Shown: positions 38,915-47,812 of the stretch, piece by piece | Layout: each line of letters opens with the position of its first letter | How positions within the stretch are numbered: the stretch's first letter is position 1 | Source of the DNA: Saprospiraceae bacterium | GTDB lineage: Bacteria > Bacteroidota > Bacteroidia > Chitinophagales > Saprospiraceae | NCBI GenBank assembly: GCA_016714785.1 | Contig: JADKCC010000002.1 | Coordinates: 124,001 to 188,000, forward strand | Reading direction: 5' to 3' | DNA length: 64,000 nt | The notes under the pieces: generated by a model | Seen by the model: only the letters and a program-made list of their open reading frames with translations | The model's database searches: none | Told to the model about the DNA's origin: nothing | Program-made: the position numbers and the translations under genes

Positions 38915-39351
38915 TTATTAGCAATTTCTGATGATATAATAGGCAATAGTGCCTGTTGGTATGTTATATCTTTACGATATTTGTCCAACAAAAAATCAAA
39001 CCTTTCTCTATTCAGTTTTTCTTTTACACATAGAGCGTTTAGTGTTTCTTCTTTACGTGTATTAAATGCTTTTTGGATAACCTTAATTTTTAATAGGGTG
39101 GCTGAGTCTTTTTCAGTTAAAACAATTTTTAAACCATCATATCTCGATCGGATTATTTCTCCATATCTTTCAATATTGATGCCCGATTCCTCTATTGTTT
39201 TGATTAGAAGAGATTCTATATTTTGTTTATACTGTTTTGATGTCAGCATTATTTTTACAAATGATTTAGATTCATCATCAATTGGGTCATTGATTTGGGC
39301 TAAAATAATACTAGATACCATTAGTATCCAAGTGATGAATAAATATTTCAT
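38911..39351 (-). CDS. Exported hypothetical protein
   Basis: A 146-residue protein with a signal peptide (LFITWILMVSSIILAQ) and a helical, charged remainder. It has the look of small periplasmic proteins whose helices repeat a F...L..K pattern, but I do not recognise the family. It is translationally coupled to the downstream esterase by a 4-bp overlap. Upstream is a 311-bp gap that should contain its promoter. Confidence 0.6.
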   Translation of the reverse strand: MKYLFITWILMVSSIILAQINDPIDDESKSFVKIMLTSKQYKQNIESLLIKTIEESGINIERYGEIIRSRYDGLKIVLTEKDSATLLKIKVIQKAFNTRKEETLNALCVKEKLNRERFDFLLDKYRKDITYQQALLPIISSEIANK

Positions 39352-39662
39352 ATTTTTGCTAACGATTACTTTAATGTAAAACCTAAGAATCTTAAAGGAA
39401 CTTCCTATAACAGGTAAAAATGCTTATTTTGTCTCACTTTTGACCCTTATCACGGAATTCATTATGGATATTTAGGTAAAAGTAAAAAGATTGTTTAAAA
39501 ACAGGAAATGTTTTCTAAATTATTTAGAGTATTTACAACTTGTCAAAGCATATTGATTAGGGAAAATAGAAAATTAGTATATTGAAAAAGCCAATTTGCA
39601 TAATTCATTGCAAATGGGAACAATAATTTTTTAAAACAAACACGTATTTAGTAATCAATAAC
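39352..39662. other. Non-coding gap between gldD and the esterase operon
   Basis: No gene is seen in 311 bp. It holds an inverted repeat (39594-39615) of ATTTGCA and TGCAAAT around an 8-base loop, near the end of gldD and without a T tract. The promoter of the esterase operon must lie here but no clear TAnnTTTG box was found. Confidence 0.5.
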
Positions 39663-40259
39663 CTATTTCCACCTAAATGTTGCAATCAAACTATCAATAT
39701 CAGTTTTTATAAATGTCAATACTGGCGCTGTTGAGTCCGGATTTACTTTACTGTTGAAATATAATGATGCTCTAAAGAAATGGTCTTTTTCATCTGTTAA
39801 ATAGAATTGGCAAGGACTAGCTACAGGACCTTCTATGTCAAACATTACGCCTTTGACACCGTATTTATTTAGGATGATAGCTTCTTTTCTGTAATTGGCC
39901 TTTATGTTGTGTTTGCCTGCTATTGTGAATGCGTCATTGATGAGTGATGATAAGTCCTTTTGCTTAGTCACTTGGTAATAACTGCAATGTAAGCTAGCGT
40001 TTAGTTCGGGTATCTGAATATCAAACCAACAAGGATGCAATGGTTTTCCATCAAACACAAATGAATCTTGCATTATTTTACCATAAGAAGGAAACCTAAA
40101 GTTGAAATTACATAAAACTGTGTCAAAACTCACATAACTCTTTGATGGATAGATCACTTTGGGATACATTCTCGCTTTAGGTGTTTTGATTGCTTCTTCA
40201 CTACAAGAAATCAAAAAAGAACTTAATATTACAATAAGCAGGACATTTCTATATTTCAT
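39663..40259 (-). CDS. gldD: Gliding motility lipoprotein GldD
   Basis: A 198-residue lipoprotein with lipobox FLISC near residue 19. The pattern ARMYPKVIYPSKSY...FRFPSYG and the central SYYQVTKQKDLSSLINDAF match GldD. GldD is needed for gliding in flavobacteria and associates with the GldJ/type IX machinery. The start overlaps the gldE stop by 11 bp. The cluster order mutY, ssb, gldE, gldD is conserved in many Bacteroidota, which strengthens the call. Confidence 0.92.
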   Translation of the reverse strand: MKYRNVLLIVILSSFLISCSEEAIKTPKARMYPKVIYPSKSYVSFDTVLCNFNFRFPSYGKIMQDSFVFDGKPLHPCWFDIQIPELNASLHCSYYQVTKQKDLSSLINDAFTIAGKHNIKANYRKEAIILNKYGVKGVMFDIEGPVASPCQFYLTDEKDHFFRASLYFNSKVNPDSTAPVLTFIKTDIDSLIATFRWK

Positions 40260-41658
40260 TTACTATGAGGCTTACTTTTTCAATTCTACGTTTGGTAACC
40301 GATACTACTTTAAGCGTGATATTGTGGATAGATATTTCTTTTTCCGAAGTAGGAATGTAGCCTATTATTTCTAAAATTAGACCACCTAAGGAATCTGCTT
40401 CACCACGTACTGTATCAAAAACGCTCGTATTTTCGCCAATGATCCTACATACATCATTGAGCAATGTTTTTGCTTCGAATATATAATTATTGTCTGAAAT
40501 TTTGATAAAATCCACTTCTTCTTCTTGGTCAAACTCATCTTTAATATCACCCACTACTTCTTCCATGATGTCTTCTAATGTAGCTATACCAGCGGTACCA
40601 CCATATTCGTCCACAATCACTGCCATGTGCATACGCTTTGACTGAAATTCACGCAGTAGCTCATCTATTTTTTTAGATTCTGGTACAAAAAGCACTGCAT
40701 TTCTAATCAATTTTTTCCAATCAAAATTTTCTGTTTCTTCAGTATGTGCTAGCAAATCTTTGACATATAAAATTCCAATAATGGTATCCAACTCTTCTCG
40801 ATATACGGGTAATCTAGAATATCCTGAATCACGCACTATTTTCATCACTTCTTTAAATGTCAACTCTTCATCCAAACCAATGATATCCATTCTAGGCTTC
40901 ATGATTTGCTTGGCTGATGTATCTCCGAAATTGACAATACCTTTCAGAATATCTGCTTCTTGAGAGGATGATTCTGAATTATTGGTAACCGTTAGATCTA
41001 TGGCTGTATCAATATCTTCTTTACTGGTCATACTATTAGCTCCAGATGAAACTAGGGATTTTTCTAAAGCTGATGACCAGCCTACTAAAATTTTACTTAG
41101 GGGACTAAATACATACATCATAAAGGATAGTGGTCCGGACATGAGATGTATGATTCTCATCTTATTGAGTGTAGCATATATTTTGGGCATTGCCTCACCA
41201 AATAATACTAGTATAAAGGTGACTCCTACTACGGTAATCAAAAAATTGAAAATATTGGCTATTGTGCTTGGCGTTGCCAATCCATATAATACATTGTCAT
41301 GAAGCCATTGACCTATGAGGAGCAAGGATTCCTCGCCAATCAAAATTTTTAATATACTGTCAGCTACGATAACTATTGCAATATTTACAAAATTGTTAGC
41401 AATAAGTATGGTAGCTAGCAAGTATCTGGGCTTTTCTTTTAAAACTAAAGCTCTTTTGGCTGATGGCGAAGTTTCCTCTTCAAGATCTTTAATATCTTTA
41501 ATTCCTAAGGAGAAATAAGCAACCTCAGAAGCAGATACTAATCCAGAACAAATAAGTAGTGTTAAAAATATAAATAAACTAAACAACAAACTACTATCAG
41601 GTTGTTCCACCAACGTTTGTAAAGCTATGAATAATAAATTGGGAGGTTCAGGATCCAA
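40249..41658 (-). CDS. gldE: Gliding motility-associated protein GldE (CorC/HlyC family)
   Basis: A 469-residue membrane protein. It has an N-terminal DUF21/CNNM region with four hydrophobic segments, a pair of CBS domains (PRMDIIGLDEELTF...YSRLPVYREELD), the MHMAVIVDEYGGTAGIATLED block and a C-terminal transporter-associated domain. This architecture is shared with CorC-type divalent cation efflux proteins; position between ssb and gldD identifies GldE. It works with GldD in gliding and type IX secretion. Overlap with gldD shows co-translation. Confidence 0.92.
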   Translation of the reverse strand: MDPEPPNLLFIALQTLVEQPDSSLLFSLFIFLTLLICSGLVSASEVAYFSLGIKDIKDLEEETSPSAKRALVLKEKPRYLLATILIANNFVNIAIVIVADSILKILIGEESLLLIGQWLHDNVLYGLATPSTIANIFNFLITVVGVTFILVLFGEAMPKIYATLNKMRIIHLMSGPLSFMMYVFSPLSKILVGWSSALEKSLVSSGANSMTSKEDIDTAIDLTVTNNSESSSQEADILKGIVNFGDTSAKQIMKPRMDIIGLDEELTFKEVMKIVRDSGYSRLPVYREELDTIIGILYVKDLLAHTEETENFDWKKLIRNAVLFVPESKKIDELLREFQSKRMHMAVIVDEYGGTAGIATLEDIMEEVVGDIKDEFDQEEEVDFIKISDNNYIFEAKTLLNDVCRIIGENTSVFDTVRGEADSLGGLILEIIGYIPTSEKEISIHNITLKVVSVTKRRIEKVSLIVNEI

Positions 41659-41696
41659 AATAATTGTTTTGATTCAGAAAATAAGATGCCTTTAAG

Positions 41697-42158
41697 TTAA
41701 AAAGGTAGGTCATCTTCTATTGGGTCAGGCGCTGTATTATTACTCGGTGTTGGATTGTTGTTAGACACAACTTTGTTCATAGGGTCATCATCAATAGATG
41801 GAAATCCTCCCGATAGAGCATTTTGACTTTTTTCTTTCTTGTCTAAGGAGTTCACTACTGAAGCAACTATATCTGTTGTACTCCGCTCTATGCCATCTTT
41901 ATCATTATATTTTCTATGAGTAATTTTTCCTTCTATATAGGCTAAACTTCCTTTTTTGAGATCTCTTTCTGCCCTTTCTGCTTGAGCCCTCCAAACTACG
42001 ATATTGTGCCACTCAGTGACCGTTTGCCAATTGTCTGTTTTGTCTTTGAAATTTTCGTTTGTTGCTAATGTAAATGTGCCAACCTTAGTACCATTTTCCA
42101 ACGTTCTTATTTCTGGGTCTTTTCCTAGATGACCTATTAATGTTACTTTATTAATCAT
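41697..42158 (-). CDS. ssb: Single-stranded DNA-binding protein
   Basis: A 153-residue SSB. The N-terminal OB fold starts MINKVTLIGHLGKDPEIR and includes WHNIVVW; the C-terminus is a disordered Pro/Asn-rich tail ending in the acidic tip EDDLPF that binds replication and repair partners. It protects single-stranded DNA. It lies between mutY and gldE in the conserved cluster. Confidence 0.97.
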   Translation of the reverse strand: MINKVTLIGHLGKDPEIRTLENGTKVGTFTLATNENFKDKTDNWQTVTEWHNIVVWRAQAERAERDLKKGSLAYIEGKITHRKYNDKDGIERSTTDIVASVVNSLDKKEKSQNALSGGFPSIDDDPMNKVVSNNNPTPSNNTAPDPIEDDLPF

Positions 42159-42209
42159 ATCTCCTGAATTTTTATAAATTAAATTTTCTTTAAATAAGCT
42201 GAATATGAG

Positions 42210-43313
42210 CTATATAACTGTGGTTTTAAAGTAATCAGCAATGATTTTTGGAAACGCAAAGTTGCTTACTTTTGTTCGTTCTACCAAATAATGGTCTTGA
42301 TTTATTTTATGAGGTATATTTTCTAACTTAATTTTGTAAAAAAGGGCATGTATATTTTGGTGAGTTAATGGTTGTTTGGTGGAGGAAATACATTTAGGTT
42401 CTTGATCAATCCTTAGCTTATTGCCAAAAATAGTTTTAAAAAAAATAGTCAATTCATCAATATTGGGTGCATCGGTTGATATTGATTCAAATATGGGTAG
42501 TTGGTATAGGTTTTTCCATATATCCGTATTTTTTCTTTGTATGAGCAGGGTGCGTCCATTAGGTAGATCAAAATCAAAAATATGAAAATACCGATTTGTG
42601 CGGATGATCTTTTTGGCTTTGTACGGTATTAAACGTATTTTTTCGGTTACATGCGCTATGCAATATTCTTGAAACGGACAATTGTGACAGTTTGGATTAG
42701 TTGGTGTACAAATAGTAGCACCAAAATCCATCAAGGCTTGATTGTACCCTGCGGCATCAACATTTGCTATACCTTTAGTGACAAAAGATGTGATGCTTTT
42801 TTTTACAGAGTTTGAGTCAATAGCTTCGACTATTCCCAGTAATCTTGAAATCAGTCGCAATACATTTCCATCAACTACGGCATATTTTTGATCAAAAGCA
42901 AATGACACAATCGCTGCTGCTGTATATGGGCCAACTCCTTTTAGACTTAATATTTTATGGTAATCAGTGGGAAATATACCATCGTATTTCTCTACTATTA
43001 TTTTGGCTGTATGATGTATGTTTCGTGCACGAGTATAATAACCTAGTCCTTCCCAAAGTTTTATTACTTGATCTTCTTCTGCTTCTGAGAGAGATTTCAC
43101 GTTAGGAAATGTATGTATGAATTTTAAAAAATAAGGAGTGCCTTGATCTACCCTTGTTTGCTGCAAGATAATTTCTGAGATCCAAATTTTATATGGGTCT
43201 TTATCCTTCTTCCAAGGCAGATCTCGCTGATTGTCAGAAGACCAAAGGAGCAGTATGTTAGAAAAATGATGGGGATTCAAGTTTTTAAAATTTGGAAGCA
43301 AAAAAAAAGCCAT
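42210..43313 (-). CDS. mutY: A/G-specific adenine glycosylase MutY
   Basis: A 367-residue MutY that removes adenine paired with 8-oxoguanine. It shows DLPWKKDKDPYKIWISEII, the LQQTRV motif, a helix-hairpin-helix (SLKGVGPYTAAAI), the catalytic aspartate in VVDGNVLRL and the iron-sulfur cluster cysteines CTPTNPNCHNCPFQEYC. The C-terminal NUDIX-like domain recognises 8-oxoG. It is the first gene of the mutY-ssb-gldE-gldD cluster. The C-terminal part is slightly short and divergent. Confidence 0.96.
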   Translation of the reverse strand: MAFFLLPNFKNLNPHHFSNILLLWSSDNQRDLPWKKDKDPYKIWISEIILQQTRVDQGTPYFLKFIHTFPNVKSLSEAEEDQVIKLWEGLGYYTRARNIHHTAKIIVEKYDGIFPTDYHKILSLKGVGPYTAAAIVSFAFDQKYAVVDGNVLRLISRLLGIVEAIDSNSVKKSITSFVTKGIANVDAAGYNQALMDFGATICTPTNPNCHNCPFQEYCIAHVTEKIRLIPYKAKKIIRTNRYFHIFDFDLPNGRTLLIQRKNTDIWKNLYQLPIFESISTDAPNIDELTIFFKTIFGNKLRIDQEPKCISSTKQPLTHQNIHALFYKIKLENIPHKINQDHYLVERTKVSNFAFPKIIADYFKTTVI

Positions 43314-43344
43314 CTTATTTTTTGGATGGCTTTTTGTATAATGT

Positions 43345-43881
43345 TTAAGCTGATAGAGATCTTACAAACGTATAGTCGCCGTAACTCTCTTTTATCATCT
43401 CTTTGAGTGCTTTTCTAGCAAAGAATATTCTACTTTTTACTGTACCTAGAGGCAAATTGAATTCATCAGCAATTTCTTGATACTTGAAACCTTCATAATG
43501 CATTACAAAAGGTATCCTGATACTATCTTCCAAAGAATTGATCATACCATTTAATTCGTCCATTAATATATTTCTGTTGGCATCATTTTCTATAAGTGCA
43601 CTGCCTGAGTTAATAAAATATAGATTGTCAGTAGAGTCTATAATCGTGTTGGACTTCACTTTTTTACGGTAATTATTAATGAAGATGTTCTTCATAATGG
43701 TAAAGGTCCAAGCTTTGAAGTTTGTATCAGGTCTGAACTTATCCCTATTGGTAATAGCTCTAATAGCTGTTTCCTGATATAAATCTCTAGCGTCTTCTAT
43801 ATTTTTAGTAAGGTTATAGGCAAAAGCATTTAATGAATCTGTCAGGATTTCAAATTTTTTATCAAATTCCAATGTTGACAT
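43345..43881 (-). CDS. ECF-type sigma factor
   Basis: A 178-residue sigma factor starting MSTLEFDKKFEIL at 43881. Region 2 is DLYQETAIRAITN...FKAWTFTIMKNIFINNYRK (in parts), and region 4 contains FKYQEIADEFNLPLGTVKSR, the helix-turn-helix. The longer open frame from 43926 is rejected because the promoter box at 43903-43910 falls inside it. It is a close tandem paralogue of the gene at 44095. No anti-sigma gene is adjacent. Sigma factors of this type are single-gene regulators in many Bacteroidota. Confidence 0.92.
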   Translation of the reverse strand: MSTLEFDKKFEILTDSLNAFAYNLTKNIEDARDLYQETAIRAITNRDKFRPDTNFKAWTFTIMKNIFINNYRKKVKSNTIIDSTDNLYFINSGSALIENDANRNILMDELNGMINSLEDSIRIPFVMHYEGFKYQEIADEFNLPLGTVKSRIFFARKALKEMIKESYGDYTFVRSLSA

Positions 43882-43902
43882 GATTATATTTTTTTGTTGC
43901 AA

Positions 43903-43937
43903 CAAATGTATATATTTATTGAACAATATTCAACAAA
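43903..43937 (-). promoter_or_regulatory. Promoter of the first ECF sigma gene
   Basis: The minus-strand -7 box TACATTTG (43903-43910) with a TTG/TTTG-like element about 20 bp further upstream (43931-43937) matches the Bacteroidota consensus and lies 22 bp before the ATG at 43881. Confidence 0.55.
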
Positions 43938-44094
43938 ATTTGTCAACATTAGTGTTAAAAAAAACCTAAATTATTGAGAAGCCTTCAAAACTAACTCATT
44001 ATCAGTACTTTCTTATTTAGATAAGATAAAAATAAGATATAAATTATTTTGGGAATTCTATTGAAATATATTTATAAAATTTATTAAGAAGAGC

Positions 44095-44631
44095 TTAAGC
44101 CGTCATTGATCTTACTAAGTCATAATCGCCATAACTTCTTCTAATACTATCTTTAAGTGCTTTTCGTGCAAAAAATATTCTACTTTTTACAGTACCTAAA
44201 GGGAGGTCAAACATCTCAGCAATCTCATTGTATTTGTATCCTTCATGATGCATAACAAATGGTATTCTAATACTATCTTCAAGATTTTCAATCATTTCTT
44301 GAAGCTCTTTCATTAATATATTTCTATTGCCATCGTTTGTGATTACATTAGACCCACTATCTATAAAATAAGTATTGTCAGTAGAATCAAGGATGGTGTT
44401 TGCTTTTACTTTTTTACGATAATTATTTATGAAGATATTTTTCATAATGGTAAATGTCCAAGCTTTAAAGTTGGTTTCTGGTCTGAATTTCTCTTGGTTA
44501 TTAATAGCTCGAAAAGCGGTCTCTTGGTAGAGATCTTTTGCATCTTCACTGTTTTTTGTAAGACTATAGGCGAATGCATTGAGAGATTCAGTAAGAAAGT
44601 TGAGATTCTGGTTAAATTCTATCGTTGACAT
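44095..44631 (-). CDS. ECF-type sigma factor (tandem paralogue)
   Basis: A 178-residue sigma factor with the same length and layout as the gene at 43345, differing at roughly a quarter of positions. Region 2 includes DAKDLYQETAFRAINN and WTFTIMKNIFINNYRK; region 4 is YKYNEIAEMFDLPLGTVKSR. The two end alike (YGDY...VRS). Separate promoters exist for each. A recent duplication is the simplest explanation. No anti-sigma partner is nearby. Confidence 0.92.
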   Translation of the reverse strand: MSTIEFNQNLNFLTESLNAFAYSLTKNSEDAKDLYQETAFRAINNQEKFRPETNFKAWTFTIMKNIFINNYRKKVKANTILDSTDNTYFIDSGSNVITNDGNRNILMKELQEMIENLEDSIRIPFVMHHEGYKYNEIAEMFDLPLGTVKSRIFFARKALKDSIRRSYGDYDLVRSMTA

Positions 44632-44654
44632 AATCTTGATTTATTTATTTGGTA

Positions 44655-44686
44655 CAAAGATATAGTTTTGTTTAACTTTGTGCAAG
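44655..44686 (-). promoter_or_regulatory. Promoter of the second ECF sigma gene
   Basis: The minus-strand -7 box TATCTTTG (44655-44662) has a -33-like CTTG about 20 bp upstream (44683-44686). It lies 24 bp before the ATG at 44631. Confidence 0.55.
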
Positions 44687-44842
44687 TTTTTGTTAAACAA
44701 AATTTTCTGATATGGTAATAAGATGCGATTATATGAAAGATAATGCTTTCTAATACTTTTTGTATTGGATCAAAATTTACCAAAGTTTTGCCCTAAATGG
44801 AATAATCGGAAAAAAAATAAATAGGGACGTAATAGAAGAGGT

Positions 44843-45277
44843 TTAAAAGTCTTTTATGTCAATATCATAGACCAAAATAGCATTTTTTCTTACACCAAAT
44901 GGTGGGTTTGCTCCATATCCTTGATCACTAGGTATATAAATACTACCATTACCATTTTTTCCAAAGAAAAGTAAACCTGATTTTAATCCAGAAATAGCAG
45001 ATGTTAGATTTAATTTTGTAGTCGTACTTCCTTCTGTTCTATCAAAAATTTCACCATCCAAATATCGACCTGTATAGGATAGTTCTATGGTACTTTGGGT
45101 AGATGGCTTTTCTTCTGAACCTTCTTGAGATATATGGATAAATACTCCCAATGTATCTAATGCTTCTATGTTATTTAATGCTAAATAATCTATGATCTCC
45201 GTTCTATCATCTTGGCTAGAAGTACAGGAGACAATGTAAAAACAAAGAATCAGTAAAGAATATTTGAAGATGTACAA
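44843..45277 (-). CDS. FKBP-type peptidyl-prolyl isomerase lipoprotein
   Basis: A 144-residue lipoprotein (lipobox YIVSC near residue 18). The FKBP core is seen as IELSYTGRYLDGEIFDRT, LKSGLLFFGKNGNGSIYIPS, YGANPPFGVRKNAILVYDI. It should accelerate proline isomerisation in the periplasm. A close relative lies 19 bp upstream on the same strand; both look like a duplicated pair co-transcribed to assist folding of exported proteins. Confidence 0.9.
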   Translation of the reverse strand: MYIFKYSLLILCFYIVSCTSSQDDRTEIIDYLALNNIEALDTLGVFIHISQEGSEEKPSTQSTIELSYTGRYLDGEIFDRTEGSTTTKLNLTSAISGLKSGLLFFGKNGNGSIYIPSDQGYGANPPFGVRKNAILVYDIDIKDF

Positions 45278-45295
45278 AATTGTGAGATATAATTT

Positions 45296-45763
45296 TTATT
45301 TAAAGTCTATCAGTTCGATATCGAATGCTAATACAGCATCTTTGCGAATAGCACTAGGAGGGTTACTGCCATAACCATATTTTGACGGGATGTATAATTT
45401 ACCTTTGCCACCTTTACCAAATTTTGGTATGCCTATTTGCCAACCTTGAATAACATTAAAGAGTCCAAATTCTGAATTATTATTGGCGTCAAATTGCACA
45501 TCATCTAAATAATAACCTTTATAGTTTGTTGTGACGGTACTGGTAATTTTAGGTTTAGACTCTCCTCCAGGTACTTCAAGAACAAAATAGATACCTTGTA
45601 CAGTTTTTTCTGCTGTCAGATTTTTTGTCGCGAGATAATCCTCTATTAGTTTTATATCAATAGCAAATTGTTTGTCAACATCTGTTTGATCAACATCGTC
45701 AGTCCCGCACGATGCCATTAGAAAGCCACCAAAAATTATCAAAAAATAACTCAAATATTTCAT
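45296..45763 (-). CDS. FKBP-type peptidyl-prolyl isomerase lipoprotein (second)
   Basis: A 155-residue lipoprotein starting MKYLSYFLIIFGG at 45763 with lipobox LMASC; an upstream in-frame ATG at 45787 is rejected because it precedes the signal peptide by a charged segment and overlaps a -7-like box. The FKBP core is TTNYKGYYLDDVQFD, GWQIGIPKFGKGGKGKLYIP, YGYGSNPPSAIRKDAVLAFD. It acts in the periplasm or outer membrane. It is paired with the gene at 44843. Confidence 0.9.
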   Translation of the reverse strand: MKYLSYFLIIFGGFLMASCGTDDVDQTDVDKQFAIDIKLIEDYLATKNLTAEKTVQGIYFVLEVPGGESKPKITSTVTTNYKGYYLDDVQFDANNNSEFGLFNVIQGWQIGIPKFGKGGKGKLYIPSKYGYGSNPPSAIRKDAVLAFDIELIDFK

Positions 45764-45845
45764 ACCCAAAAGATTAAATTCACGCAAAGATGAAACTCTT
45801 AAAGGATACTATCAAACTTATGGCATATAAAGTTAACATTTAGAA

Positions 45846-47663
45846 TTAAAGTTCGTCTCCTCTTAACTTTCTAAATCTCTGCCGAGCTTCGAATGCAAGT
45901 GTACTAGCACTATAATCTATGAAGAGTTTTTCGTATAATACTTTTGCTTTTTCTGGTTCGTTTAGTTGCGTTTCATATAGCTCGGCCAATTCAAATATGG
46001 CATTGTCTGCTTTAATTTCTTCGGGATATTTTTCGATTATTGTCTGATACATGGCTATCATATCTTCAGTTTTTCGTAATTTTCTGTATATCTGCGCCTT
46101 TGTGTATAAAACGTCATCGTCTAGACTGTGTTCAGGAAACAATATTTTGATAGAGTCCAATTTACTTATTGCTTCGGTGTATTTATTTTGGAAAGCTAGT
46201 AAATCAGCAAGGGCAAACATTTGCAAGGTCACTTCGGTAGTATCCATACCTAAATTGTCCAATATAAATACCGACATATCTATAGCATCATTGGAAATTA
46301 GTTTAGATGTAGCACCTTTTAAAATCTTAAATTGTTCTTGCGCCCACTCAAAGTCTCCTGCGTAATAAGAGAGTTTTGCGTTTCTGTATCTTGCATATTC
46401 ACCCATCTGGCCTTCTTTAAAATCTTTATCAACTTGACTAAAAAGTAAACTAGCTTCCCATCTATCTCCATTCATCAAGTAATAATCGCCAAGGGCCAAC
46501 TTAGCTTTAGCTATAGATTCTGGATGTAGGCCGCCGAATTGTCGCAGTTCTTCCAAAATTAAGATGGCTGTATCTAATTCATTGACATACAAAGCTTCAA
46601 AATCTGCAAACTCTTGCATCAATGGTGCTGTTTGTGTGTTTCTACCTAATTCATTTAGAAAAGAAATATATTCCGTTTTTAAAGCCAATAAATCTTCTTT
46701 TGTGTAATTAAAATTTTGTGTGACTTTTGCTTTTTTACTATTTAAAAGTCCTCTTTTGGCTTCCAAATAATAACTGGTATTGAGTCCATGATTGGTTACT
46801 ATGTACGAATAAGCATCTATGGCATTATTATAATCTGCATCGTTGAAAATAATGTCAGCAAGAGTAAAAACCCTATTTCCGTTTTCTTCAAATTGTCTAT
46901 CCAAAGCTTTTGCTTGACGCAATGCCTTGTCGTATTCTTTTTTTTGGGTAAAAGTCCACTGCAATAATTCACCATAATGGGGAACATCCGTTTTCTCTTG
47001 AATTTTTTGATACAATTGTTTTTGAAGTTCGGGGTAATCATCTTCAGACAAAAAGCGCTGTAAACTTGTTTGTGTATTAAAGCTAGATTTTTCTTTTTCA
47101 GTTGAAAGGAGGTAATATTTTATCATATTTTTAGTATCCCCTTGTCTTCTATATAAATCAGCCAAATTATGAACAAATAAGTTTTCGATATTTGAAAGCT
47201 TTTCACCTTTAATAAAAGTTTCTATGGCTAGGTCATATTTAGCTAAATTGGTAAAGGTGTTGGCAAGATTGGTAATATTGGATGGGTCTGGATTAAGATA
47301 ATTTATAGCTTTTCTAAATTCGGTATTGGCTTTATCTGGAAAACCTTGTCTTTCTAGTAGATTGCCATTTGTAACGTATAATGAAACATCTTGTGGGTTT
47401 TTCTTGAGTTCAAATTCTACAATTTTTTGTGCATTTTCAAAATCTTTTAAATCTAATAGACATTGAATGTAAAGATTAAAATAAGACTTATTGTTGGGAC
47501 TCTCTTTGTATAATGATTCGTAAAGTTGTGCTGCTTTTTCATATTCACCAGAGTTGTAATATTCATTGGCAAGTTTGTACTTCTGCTGTCCGAAAGTGGG
47601 TGATACCGACAGTAATAACAAAATAAATATTGAAAAATAGATTATTTTCTGACCTTGGAGCAT
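45846..47663 (-). CDS. Exported TPR protein
   Basis: A 605-residue protein with a signal peptide (FSIFILLLLSVSPTFGQQ). It is made of tetratricopeptide repeats throughout (NEYYNSGEYEKAAQLYESLY first, KAQIYRKLRKTEDMIAMYQT late), so it is a protein-protein scaffold in the periplasm. It has no enzyme domain and no lipobox. It has its own strong promoter at 47694-47724. The role is unknown; large TPR proteins of this form are common in the Bacteroidota envelope. Confidence 0.8.
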   Translation of the reverse strand: MLQGQKIIYFSIFILLLLSVSPTFGQQKYKLANEYYNSGEYEKAAQLYESLYKESPNNKSYFNLYIQCLLDLKDFENAQKIVEFELKKNPQDVSLYVTNGNLLERQGFPDKANTEFRKAINYLNPDPSNITNLANTFTNLAKYDLAIETFIKGEKLSNIENLFVHNLADLYRRQGDTKNMIKYYLLSTEKEKSSFNTQTSLQRFLSEDDYPELQKQLYQKIQEKTDVPHYGELLQWTFTQKKEYDKALRQAKALDRQFEENGNRVFTLADIIFNDADYNNAIDAYSYIVTNHGLNTSYYLEAKRGLLNSKKAKVTQNFNYTKEDLLALKTEYISFLNELGRNTQTAPLMQEFADFEALYVNELDTAILILEELRQFGGLHPESIAKAKLALGDYYLMNGDRWEASLLFSQVDKDFKEGQMGEYARYRNAKLSYYAGDFEWAQEQFKILKGATSKLISNDAIDMSVFILDNLGMDTTEVTLQMFALADLLAFQNKYTEAISKLDSIKILFPEHSLDDDVLYTKAQIYRKLRKTEDMIAMYQTIIEKYPEEIKADNAIFELAELYETQLNEPEKAKVLYEKLFIDYSASTLAFEARQRFRKLRGDEL

Positions 47664-47693
47664 ATTTTACTTATTTAATAACCAAACAATCAA

Positions 47694-47724
47694 CAAATGT
47701 ACCTAAAATAAAGTTTCAAGCAAA
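47694..47724 (-). promoter_or_regulatory. Strong Bacteroidota promoter of the TPR gene
   Basis: Minus-strand TTTG (47721-47724), 19 bp, then TACATTTG (47694-47701) is an exact -33/-7 match with ideal spacing, 31 bp before the ATG at 47663. Confidence 0.7.
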
Positions 47725-47812
47725 ATATGTCCATAACCTAAGCATTAAAGCAATCAACTTATTATTTTGCAAAATATCAAAATGTAACTAAATTTGAAGT
47801 TGTAGTAGTAAA

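Noticed and set aside
39594..39615. Inverted repeat ATTTGCA/TGCAAAT as gldD terminator
   Set aside because: The stem is AT-rich and short and no T tract follows in the direction of gldD transcription.
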